From positions 12,148,501 through 12,212,500 of the forward strand of contig NC_003280.10 in assembly GCF_000002985.6 (NCBI RefSeq): DNA of 64,000 bases, in the 5' to 3' direction. Every line of letters begins with the position of its first letter. Positions within the stretch are counted from its first letter, which is position 1. The notes beneath the pieces were generated by a model that worked only from the letters and a program-made list of their open reading frames with translations, was not told where the DNA came from and did not search any database. Made by a program: the position numbers and the translations under genes. Shown one piece after another: positions 19,301-28,619 of this stretch. The DNA comes from Caenorhabditis elegans. Lineage: Eukaryota; Nematoda; Chromadorea; Rhabditida; Rhabditidae.

Positions 19301-22138
19301 ATAGTACAGCAGCACATCGAAAAAGAAGTTTGGATCGTGATTCTGAAAGCGGTAGTGCGAAAAATGCGAGAGCTGTGAAATCTGAGCCAAAAAGGTTTTT
19401 AATTTCCTCAATTAAAATGGTTTTTCGATTTTTCGATTTTTTTACAAGAATTTAAATTTAAAAAAAACGCAAATTCGTTTTGAAGAAGAAAAAAACCAAA
19501 ATATTTTCAAAAAAAAAGCTTAAGATTTTGCAAATTTTTATTATATTTTACTCAGGCATGAAATATTTAATTTTTGCGCTAAAAATACGGTCTCGACACG
19601 ACAAACAATTAAAAAAAAAATTTTCCTTCAAAGAGTACGGTAATTTCAACTCTAGGTAGTTTCATAATTCTTCAATAAAATGTTTTTTTCATTTTTTTTT
19701 GTTGATTTATTAATTCAAAAATTTCAGTTTTAAATTACGGTACTCTTTAAAGGCGCACGCCTTTTTTGCATTTCACAACAAAACAATTATCGTGGCGAGA
19801 CCAATATAAAATGAAATCATTTAAAAAATCGATTTTTCTTTTCAAAAACTGTCGAATTTCAATTTTTGTGTCAAAAAATACGGTGCTCGGTCTCGAAAAG
19901 ACAAAAAAAAAACAAATTTTTGTAAAATGCGGAAAGATGTGCGCCTTTAAAGAGTACTGTAATTTCACTTTTTGAGGAATTTTCATAATTTTTCGATTAA
20001 AAAAAAACGAATTTATTCACACAAAAGTTTGAATAAAACAATATACAGTACTCTTTAAAGGCGCACATCCTTTTGCATTTTACAAAAATTATCGTGGCGA
20101 GACCGGCGAAAAAAAAACTCAACGTTTCGTGTCTGAGTAATAAAAAAGAAAATTTTTGAAAAATCTAATTTTTTTTGAACGAAAATTACCAATTCTCATA
20201 GTTTTTTTAAAAAATAAATTAATGTTTAACACAAAATGCTGAATTTTCAAAAATTCAAATTTTTTGAAATTTCAAAAAGTGTGTTTTTTTATTTTCAAAA
20301 ATTCAATTTTTTTTTTATTTTTAAAATTTCACGGCGTTCTGGCCTTCCTCATTGAATTTTTCGCGCTCCATTGACAATCGCCCGCCGGACAACGCGTGGG
20401 AAAGTGTCGTGTACTCCACACGGATAAATACATTTAGTTTTACAACTGAAATAGAGCCGCGACGCGACACGCAACGCGCCGTAAATCTACCCCAGATATG
20501 GCCGAGCCAAAATGGCCTAGTTTGGCCTAAACCCTTCCATTTCAATTTATGAGGGAACCCAGAAATCCATGATAATCTTAAACAAAAAAATGTTGAAATT
20601 TCAAAAATCAAATTTTCTTTAAAATTCAAATTTTTCTCGTAATTTTCCAGTAAGCCCCAATCGGATCTTCATTATTCATCTGAAAGTGACACTGATGACG
20701 TGGAATTCGTTGAATCACTGCCAGGAAAACCGAAACTTGAACCCATTGATTACGACTACGACCAATATTTTAATAGAGATGTATCATATAATAATTATGA
20801 TCAAGAAGAAGTTGAAAATCGAAATGTCAGATTATCGATTGCTAGCTCAATGCCTTCACTGGAGTCGAATGTTATTAAATTGAATGATTTCCTGAAAGAA
20901 GTTCGCAAATTCCTGTGCTTTCTCGAAATTTCGGAACTCGACGAGCTCAAGCATCAGATCAAAGAATCGGTTGTTCAGACTGCTGGCGCTAATGAGGTAG
21001 CAAAGATTAGAGTATTTTCATTAGATTTGTTCAATTTTTTTTGGAAAAAAGGATTAGGCTTAAGATTAGGCTTAGGCTTAGGATAAGGCTTAGGCTTAGG
21101 CCTAGGCTTAGTTTTAGGCTTAATATTAGGCTTAGGCTTAGGCTAAGGATTAGGCTTACAGTTAGAACTAGGCCTAGAGTTAGTCTTAGGATTAAGATTA
21201 GAACTAGGCCTAGAGTTAGTCTTAGGATTAGGCTTAGAACTAGGCCTAGACTTAGGATTAGGCCTAGGCTTAGGCTTAGGCTTTGGCTTAGGCTGAGGCT
21301 TAGGCTTATGTTTAGTATTACACTTAGGCTTAAGCTTGGCGTCAGTGGTGAGCTCGCTACTGACGCTATTTAGGCTTAGGATTTTCCGGTTTTTTTGATT
21401 TTTAAGGGGGTTCCAGTTGGCCGATTAGGATTAGGCTTAGGCTTAAGCTTAGGCTTAAGCTTAGGCTTAAGCTTAGGCTTAAGCTTAGGCTTAAGCTTAG
21501 GCTTAAGCTTAGGTTAGGCTTAATCTTAGCTTAGGCTTAATCTTGGACTTTAGGCTTAGGCTTAGAATTAGGCTTACAGGCTTACAGGCTTACAGGCAGG
21601 CAAGCCATCTTGAAATATTTTTTTGAGAAAATGTTTAAAACTGTAAAATTAAAAAAAAATTTCGACCAAAAAAGGACAATTTTTAACTGCAAAATAAAAT
21701 TATAACTTTCTTGAATTTTTTTTTGAAAATCATAATTTTTTGAACCGCTAATAGTAAAAAAAAAACCAAAATTTGTTTTTAATTTAAAAAAAAAGTAGAT
21801 TTTTTCAGAATCTGGAAATCAGCGATCTTTGTACATTACTCGATGCATTCTTCTTCTCGATCAATCAAAAAACCAGATCAACTATTCCAAATGATTCCAC
21901 TATGCCGGTCAATGTATTCCTCATCAAATTCAAATGCTTCCTCCTTGGAATGGAATCTCCTGAATTTCTAGATCTTCAGGAGAAGGTTCAAAGGAAGCTT
22001 GACGAGTCGGATATCACGGAAAAGGTTTTGAAATTTCAACGAAAGATTGTTTTTTTTTATTTGAAATTGTTTCAGATTCTTCAACTGAGCGACATCCAAC
22101 ACGCTGTACAATATCTGTTCTTTTCTGTTTCTCATTAA
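16347..22138 (+). CDS. SPK-family gene 7, two SPK modules, large introns
   Basis: Exons 16347-16504, 16765-16878, 17701-17991, 18591-18704, 19185-19394, 20651-20996, 21809-22024 and 22076-22138 (TAA) give about 503 residues in phase. The first module starts LLEFLIEQTKDAFEPM and ends GTVELDEKNRICEYISNDG; the second starts MNFLVEKTKNVVEPV and ends GTVDLDEKGRILKYSSNDG. The linker carries RAVKSEPKR and GKPKLEPIDYDYDQ. The C-terminal domain has NDFLKEVRKFLCFLEISEL, LDAFFFSINQKTRS, FLIKFKCFLLGMESPEF and ILQLSDIQHAVQYLFFSVS. The start follows TTCTTGCAG closely (trans-splice type). It is the most diverged member of the array and its introns are much larger, filled by palindromes and a TTAGGC tract. 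Confidence 0.85.
17216..17545. repeat. Foldback element in gene 7 intron 2
   Basis: The left arm starts TTCAAGCGACAAATTTTGAC and carries CGTAAATCCA-like and GTTTTACATTGAAAATC segments. The right arm mirrors it (AATGTAAAACGACGAAAAAA, TTTGTCGTTTGAATTTAAC). No coding potential. Confidence 0.8.
18018..18192. repeat. Foldback element in gene 7 intron 3
   Basis: Left arm GGGGTTATTCATGTGATGAC with GAAAAATG; right arm CATTTTTCGTCAACACATGA with ATAACACCCC. The centre carries the mirrored pair TATGTGTAGAAAAAT and ATTTTTCTACACATG. Confidence 0.8.
18251..18507. repeat. Palindromic element, GACGCGCAAAATATCTCG family, copy 2
   Basis: Same arms as the copy at 15061-15346, with TCGTAGCGAAAACTACAG on the left and ACTGTAGTTTTCGCTATGAG on the right. 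It lies in gene 7 intron 3, directly before the acceptor region of the 18591 exon. Confidence 0.9.
18716..18959. repeat. Palindromic element, GACGCGCAAAATATCTCG family, copy 3
   Basis: Starts GGAGAATGCGTATTGCACAA only about a dozen bases after the 18704 exon end. The right arm is slightly truncated (GCTACGAGATATTTTTCAAA). It lies within gene 7 intron 4. Confidence 0.9.
19589..20104. repeat. Two adjacent GTCTCGACACGACA-type palindromes
   Basis: One copy spans 19589-19802 and the second 19889-20104, both in gene 7 intron 5. Each has arms with TCTCGA(C/A)A(C/A)GACA at one end, CTCTTTAAAGGCGCAC near the middle of the arm, and TCGTGGCGAGACC at the other end. The tandem placement suggests insertion of one near the other or local duplication. 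Confidence 0.8.
20336..20570 (-). repeat. Dispersed repeat, copy 2 of 3 (reverse)
   Basis: Reverse-oriented relative of 351-600 and 27645-27870, with TTCCTCATTGAATTTTTCGC, CGACACGCAACGCGCCGTAA and ATTTCAATTTATGAGGGAAC. It lies just upstream of the gene 7 exon at 20651. Confidence 0.85.
21049..21602. repeat. Degenerate TTAGGC (telomere-type) tract in gene 7 intron 6
   Basis: About 550 bp of imperfect TTAGGC units, including runs of GGCTTAGGCTTAGG, a regular TTAGGCTTAAGC sub-array at about 21434-21510, and a short unrelated gap at 21330-21420. TTAGGC is the C. elegans telomere unit. The tract lies between two coding exons of gene 7 (20996 and 21809), so it is interstitial and must be spliced out. 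Confidence 0.95.
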
Positions 22139-22769
22139 TTAATATGTTTTTTCTTGAATATTTCTGTTTTGCACGATATCCTGTTTATCCTCCACTTTTT
22201 CGATCTCTTTTTCTCACGAGTTTCCAATTTTTGTTACAAGGTCATGAATCTGTTAATTTTTTAAAATTTTTTTTAATTGACATAAAAATTAAGACGTCAT
22301 CGGAAAATATTGTTATATGCGTTCTAGAGGGCTGAAGTAGAAAAAATTTTGTTTTGAGTATTAAAGTAGTTTTTTTTTGGACAAAAACATTTTTTTGAAA
22401 TCATACCAAACCACTAAAAATTGAAATATGGCAATTTTTTGAGTTTTTGAGTAAATTTCGAGTCCTCTTACTACAAAATAGCCCATTTTAGAGGACTTTC
22501 GAAATTGTGAATTTTTGCCATAAATTGCCCAATTTTGCCACTTTTTAATTGTTTTTGACGGGTTAAACTTAGATTTTCTGAATTCAGCATATATGGTTTA
22601 CCCTTTTTCAACAAATTTAGGCAATTTTTTATTTTTGCCCAATTTTTTCAGACATCTAATTACTGCCCTTCTTTGGGCAAAAAAAATTTTTTTGAATTTT
22701 CACAAAACTATTATAAATTGAAAAAGGGCAATTTTTCACGGTTCGGAGATAAATTTTGAGTCCTCTAAC
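22139..22769. other. Spacer after gene 7
   Basis: AT-rich. It contains two diverged copies of a short block (GAGTTTTTGAGTAAATTTCG near 22440 and CGGTTCGGAGATAAATTTTG near 22738, each followed by GAGTCCTCT). I see no gene. Confidence 0.5.
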
Positions 22770-23806
22770 TACACTGTAGTATCATAACCAAACTACAGTA
22801 GCACTGTAGTACCATAACCAAACTACAGTAGTACTGTAGTACCATAACCCAAACTACAGTAGCACTGTAGTACCATAACCAAACTACAGTAGTACTGTAG
22901 TACCATAATCAAACTACAGTAGTACTTTTGTTACCCTAATCAAACTTCAGTAGTATTGTAGTACCATAACCAAACTACAGTAGCACTGTAGTACCATAAC
23001 CAAACTACAGTAGTACTGTAGTACCATAATCAAACTACAGTAGTACTTTTGTTACCCTAATCAAACTTCAGTAGTATTGTAGTACCATAACCAAACTATA
23101 GTAGTACTGTAGTACCATAATCAAACTACAGTAGTACTTTTGTTACCCTAATCAAACTTCAGTAGTATTGTAGTACCATAACCAAACTACAGTAGCACTG
23201 TAGTACCATAACCAAACTACAGTAGTACTGTAGTACCATAACCAAACTACAGTAGTACTGTAGTACCATAATCAAACTACAGTAGTACTTTGTTACCCTA
23301 ATCAAACTTCAGTAGTACTGTAGTACCATAACCAAACTACAGTAGCACTGTAGTACCATAATCAAACTACAGTAGTACTTTTGTTACCCTAATCAAACTT
23401 CAGTAGTAATGTAGTACCATAACCAAACTACAGTAGCACTGTAGTACCATAACCAAACTACAGTAGTACTGTAGTACCATAACCAAACTACAGTAGTACT
23501 TTGTTACCCTAATCAAACTTCAGTAGTATTGTAGTACCATAACCAAACTACAGTAGCACTGTAGTACCATAACCAAACTACAGTAGTACTGTAGTACCAT
23601 AACCAAACTACAGTAGTACTTTGTTACCCTAATCAAACTTCAGTAGTATTGTAGTACCATAACCAAACTACAGTAGCACTGTAGTACCATAACCAAACTA
23701 CAGTAGTACTGTAGTACCATAATCAAACTACAGTAGTACTTTGTTACCATAACCAAACTACAGTAGTACTGTAGTACCATTTCAAAATTACAGTAGTACT
23801 GTAGTC
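22770..23806. repeat. Minisatellite of about 30-base units
   Basis: About 1 kb of tandem units built on TAGTACCATAACCAAACTAC and AGTAGCACTG, with a second unit type TTTTGTTACCCTAATCAAAC at intervals, making a higher-order pattern. Each unit contains the near-palindrome CTACAGTAGCACTGTAG. It is positioned directly upstream of the collagen gene promoter. Confidence 0.95.
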
Positions 23807-24040
23807 CCCCCTGAAACACTTCCCCGTTCCAAAATTCCTATCACTTATCCCTCTTATCACTACTTCCCAATATCATTACATCATTATCTATCACCGTTTT
23901 TTGTACCCCGTGGATATCTGTTCAATCACCACTTCTTCCCCAGAACCTGAAAAATGTGAATCGGAATTGAGAAGCCGCCGCCTGAAAAACCATGGCGCCG
24001 ACCAAGTTTTTCGTGCCAAAAAAGTGGTTCATCTAATCGG

Positions 24041-24048
24041 TATAAAAG
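24041..24048 (+). promoter_or_regulatory. TATA box of rol-1
   Basis: TATAAAAG about 59 bases before the ATG at 24100, after about 230 bases of non-repetitive sequence that follow the minisatellite. The spacing fits a TATA-driven promoter with a short 5' UTR, as expected for a strongly transcribed cuticle collagen. Confidence 0.6.
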
Positions 24049-24099
24049 CGTGGAATATGGATGGAGATGCTTGACATTTATATTGCCTAATATTCCTTA

Positions 24100-27000
24100 A
24101 TGGAGGTTGACTCCAATACTAAGGTAGGATGCTGATCGAAAAAAAAAAATGTTTTTGGCCTAAAAATTTGTTTTTCTGGGCCAACATTTTTTCAACTTAT
24201 AGAAAATTGGCTTAGTATGTATGATATAATTTTTCATTTCCGGCAATTTTTTTTCTGGTCAAATTGATAAATCGGCAAATTATCGGTTTGCCAACTTGCC
24301 GGAATATTTCATTTTCGGCAAGTTGCCGATTTGCGGGAAATCAATTTGCCGGAAAATTTTTGAGGAATTTTTATAAGACTAGAACAGTGTCTTTTTCAAG
24401 TTTTCATTTTACCGATAAAAATTGAAATCCAGAAATTTACAGAAAAAATATACAAAACCACAGTTTGCCGAATATTTTCGGCAAATTCGACAAAGCGACA
24501 AATTGCCGGTTTGAGGATTTGCCGAAATTTTAAAATTCTGACAATTCGCCGATTTGCCGGAATTTTTCAATTCTGGCAGTTTGCCGATTTGCATGAAATT
24601 TCTCAATTCTGGCAATTTGATGATTTGCCGAAATTTCTCAATTCTGGCAATTTGCCGATTTGCCAAAAATTTTCAATTCTGGCAATTTGCCGATTTGCCG
24701 GAAATATTTCCAACAATTCCAGGCCTACCGTATCATCGGTTATGTCACTGTTACGGTATCAACATTGGCAATTATTGCACTTTGTGTAACTCTACCAATT
24801 GTTCATGGATACATTAAGGAGGTTCAGCATTCCATGAAAATCGAGATGAATCAGTGTCAGGTGAGCTTTGAACTGTTAAATCTTGGCGGGGGTGAAAGAT
24901 ATCAAAATTTTGATAACTAATGAAATGTAGAAAATTAAATTTGCTATGTTTTGTTAGTAAACGACTTTTTGATACCTTTTATAGTTTTTGAGAAAATTAG
25001 GTTTAAAGTTGAAAATTTGAATTTTGAATTTTTTTTTTCCAAAATTTTTCAAAATTTTTTTAATTCAAAAAATCCCAAAAATTTATTTCCAGAACAACGC
25101 AAAAACGCTGTGGACTGACGTTTACATGCTCCGTGCCTCATTTACACGTGGATTCAACCGTACCGCCCGTCAAGCTGGCTACGAGTACTCGAATGATGAG
25201 ACAACTCCATTTGCTCCACCAAAGTTTGGTTATCCTGTTGTTGGAGAGGCTAAAGAAGAGGCTAATGTAAGTTTATAATAAAAATGGGTATCTGTAAAGT
25301 ATAATTTAAGTTAATTTGAAAAAAAAAATTTTGAAAATTTTGAAAAAAAAAATTCAAAAATTGATTTTTTTTTGAAATTTTAAAACATTCATTCAAAACT
25401 GGTTGTAAACCTATTTGGCACGACAAATTCCTCGTTTTTGAATCAATTTTTAGCCATAAATTTTCCCCAAAAAAACGCCTGAAATTTCCAGCCTTACGAT
25501 GCTCCAGCTCCACCACCACCAAAGACTGAGGCTCCAACTACAACGACTAAAAAGACTACAACTACTACAACTACTACAACTACTACAACAAGTACAACAA
25601 CAACAGGTAAATTAGATTTGAAAAAAAAAATTTTTTTTTTGTAATTTCGTTTAAAAAATTTGAATTTTTGATAGAAAAAGCAATATAGCCTAGAAATGGG
25701 CGGAGCCTAATTTAGAAATTTTTTCCAATTTTTAAATTAAATGTTGAAATGGCATAATAATGAACTATACATTTTTTAAGCCACTTTTGTGTAAAAAAAG
25801 AGAATTTTTTAATCGAGAAAAAAATTTAGCCAAGAAAGGGGCGGAGTCGATTTTTTTCCAACTTTAACTTTTAAAAACATAACTCTTCGGTGTGAGATAT
25901 GAGTAAATCTGTAATTTAGAAAAAAACTAAAAAATATTTCAAAATAGGCTCCGCCCATATATTGGCTTTTAGTGAATTTTTTAGTCCGAAAATTTTTTTG
26001 TTCAATTTTATATTAAATATTCAAAAACTTATTTGGTATTGTTTTTTCACAGTGAAAGTGGAAAAATACAAAAAAAAAACAACAATTTGAGTAATTACAA
26101 GGAAATTCGATCAAAAAAACAATACAGGCAAGAAATGGGCGGGGTCTGATTTATAGGAGTGGTTTTTATTTAATCTATATCTTCTACAAGGATAACTATA
26201 ATTACAAGGCATTTTTATTATATGAAAACCAAAAAAAAACTTACCAAGAAACGATAATAGGCTTAAGCTTATTTTAAAATAGGCTCCGCCCATTTATTGG
26301 ATATATGTCAGAGTTTTCAACCTTTTTTTTTTAGTTTTTTTTTTTTAACTTGCATACATAATTTTTTTAATATTTGAATCACAAAAATATCATAAGTTGC
26401 CGAAAATCTTAAAAAAACAAAAAAAAATAAATTTTATTCAAAATTGGCCTAAAAATGTGTATTAAACTTTAAAAAATTCTGATCAATTTTCAGAAGATCC
26501 AAAAAATTAGTGAAATTCCTTTTTTTTTTTGAATTTTCAAATTCAAAATTCCAAAAAATAGTTTTTTCAAAAATTTCCAGAAGCCCCAACAACTACAAAA
26601 ACCACCACGACCAGAAGACCATCAACCACCACCACAGGCTCCGTCCCATCCTATCCAGACGCTTCAGAAGCTGAAACAACTCACGGCTATGATGACGTGG
26701 CTGTTGTCACCGATGCTCCGACTGTCTCTGATGCTCCAGCATCCGAACCATCACAACCAACATCAACTCTAGAATATCTCAAATCTACCGTACCCCCAGA
26801 GGAGCCACACGGTACCTCGGGACCTTCAGGAACTACCGCCGCCCCAACAGCCGAGGTCACTCACGAGGACCACGAGGAATCGACCGCAACCTGCGACAAC
26901 TGCTGTCTTCCAGGCCCAGCAGGACCCCCCGGAGCCCCAGGACGTCCAGGGCCTCCAGGAAAAGCCGGAGCCAACGGGCTCCCAGGAAACTCGGGAAAAC

Positions 27001-27506
27001 CTACGAAACGCCCGTGCAACCCGGTTACCAAGCCACCATGTGTCCCATGTCCTCAAGGACCCCTCGGACCCGCAGGACCAGCTGGACCACAAGGAAATCT
27101 TGGAGGACCTGGGGTGTTCGGTGAGAAGGGACCACAAGGACCCGTCGGGGCGCCCGGCCAAAAGGGGCGACGCGGGGAGAAGGGTAAGGACGGGGAGCCA
27201 GGAGCCCCTGGAGCACCTGGAGAAAATGTCAAGGAGGTCCCAGCGATCCCAGGACCACAAGGAACTCCAGGTCCACGTGGAAGACAAGGACCACGTGGAG
27301 CTCCAGGAATTCCTGGAAAAGATGGGCTTGGAGGTGACCAGGGAGCTCCTGGAGAGCCCGGAGCCGATGGAGAGCCAGGAATGGATGGAGTTCCTGGAAA
27401 TCCGGGTAGAGATGGAACTCATGGACACGGAGGAGAGAAGGGAGTGTGTCCAAAGTATTGTTCGGCTGATGGAGGTGTCTTCTATGAGGATGGAACTCGC
27501 CGATAG
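24100..27506 (+). CDS. rol-1: Cuticle collagen, probably ROL-1
   Basis: Exons 24100-24123, 24723-24860, 25093-25266, 25492-25606 and 26581-27506 (TAG) keep phase and give about 458 residues. It has the nematode cuticle collagen layout. A signal-anchor segment lies at about residues 12-35 (IIGYVTVTVSTLAIIALCV), a subtilisin-type processing site RTAR at about 77-80, then a long Thr/Pro-rich linker (residues about 115-230), a Cys cluster (CDNCC), interrupted Gly-X-Y blocks (GPAGPPGAPGRPGPPGKAG) and a C-terminal CPKYC. It would be processed and secreted into the cuticle. The Thr-rich linker makes it longer than the usual 290-370 residues. I assign rol-1 from memory of this region and of its neighbour polg-1; the collagen call is certain, the symbol less so. 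Confidence 0.8.
24260..24715. repeat. TTTGCCGA-type repeat in rol-1 intron 1
   Basis: Repeated GGCAATTTGCCGATTTGCCG with AATTTTCAATTCT spacers, ending almost at the exon 2 acceptor. Related arrays are at 34240-34800, 44815-45335 and 58050-59235. Confidence 0.9.
25607..26580. other. rol-1 intron 4 with repeated GGGCGGAGCC blocks
   Basis: A 974-base intron of low complexity. Five short blocks of a GGGCGGAG(C/T)C motif next to a TTGGCTT or AAGCCAAT-like flank occur at about 25690, 25840, 25950, 26135 and 26282, the third and fifth in inverted orientation (GGCTCCGCCC). No coding signal. Confidence 0.6.
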
Positions 27507-27551
27507 GCTATTATTGATTTTTGTAATTTATTGTGCATTCTGGTATTGGAA

Positions 27552-27557
27552 AATAAA
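27552..27557 (+). terminator. Polyadenylation signal of rol-1
   Basis: AATAAA about 46 bases after the stop codon, followed by a TTATTTTGC stretch. Confidence 0.75.
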
Positions 27558-27599
27558 TTATTTTGCTTGAAAACGCGGACAAAAATCGATAATTTTTAA

Positions 27600-28180
27600 A
27601 ATTTTGTTAAAAGCGCGCTGCGGTCGCGTCGCGGTTGAACACGGATTTCTGGCTTCCCTCATAAATTGAAATGGAAGAGTTTGCCAAACTAGGTCATTTT
27701 GGCTCGGCCATATCGCGGGTAGATTTACGGCGCGTTGCGTGTCGCGTCGCGGCTTGACCTTAGTTGTAAAACTAAATGTATTTGTCCGTGTGGAGTGCAC
27801 GACTTTCCCATGCGTTGTCCGGCGGGCGATTGTCAATGGAGCGCGAAAATATCAATGAGGAAGGCGATAACCTTGTGGTAGAATTTTGTTTTGAAAAATC
27901 GATAATTTTGAACAAAAAATCGATAATTCTCGAAAGAAATCTACCAAAAATGGTATTATATAAACTGAATTTTACTGTAGTGCGAGCGCGCTGCGGTCGC
28001 GTCGCGGTTAACTTTTTTTTGGAAAAATCGATAAATTAATCGATAACGAGCGCAATGCGGTCGCGGCGCGGTTTTTTTTTTGAAAAATCGAAAAGTTTAG
28101 ATTAAAAAATCGATAAATCTTTAAAAACTAGATTTCGCAGTGGCGCACGTGTTGCGGTCGCGTCGCGGCCAGTTCAGTAC
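27600..28180. repeat. Dispersed repeat copy 3 and GCGGTCGCGTCGCGG blocks
   Basis: The element at 27645-27870 matches 351-600. A separate GC-rich block, GCGCGCTGCGGTCGCGTCGCGG or a close variant, occurs at about 27610, 27986, 28048 and 28142, with ATCGATAA-rich spacers between copies. It lies between the convergent ends of rol-1 and the exonuclease gene; nothing coding is seen to 28619. Confidence 0.75.
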
Positions 28181-28619
28181 ACTTTTTATAATTTTTCACT
28201 CAATTTCGGCAAAACGTTGGAAAAATCGATAATATATTTTTAGATTTCCGCAAAAATCGATAAAATACCCGATAATCAATAATTTCTTTTCCTCCAAAAA
28301 ATCGATAATTTTCTTCACCACGTGGAATTCCGCTCTTTCTTAGAAAATCGATAAATCTTTTGTATTTTGAAAATTAAACTCATGATAATAATATATTTAT
28401 TTGCCGTAGATAGAATAAAATGAACCCCCAAAAAGGGGCGCAATTACAGATGATGTATGGCCGGATATCGATTTGAATAGGAAAAAAATCGAAAATTTAA
28501 TCTCCGGACACACGACACAAAAAAAACAAGTGAATATTAAAACAAAGAAAAAATGTGCACAAAACAATTAATATTCAGCTTGGGGCGGCGGCAAACAAGT
28601 AATTTTTTTTAAAAAATAA

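Noticed and set aside
21041..21373. Arg/Leu-rich frame over the TTAGGC tract
   Set aside because: Simple translation of the telomere-type repeat; it lies in an intron with good flanking splice sites.
22770..23806. CRISPR-like array
   Set aside because: Units are contiguous tandem repeats without unique spacers, in a eukaryotic genome.
26826..27428. 200-codon frame antisense to the collagen Gly-X-Y region
   Set aside because: Shadow of the Gly-X-Y codon pattern; the + frame is a clear collagen.
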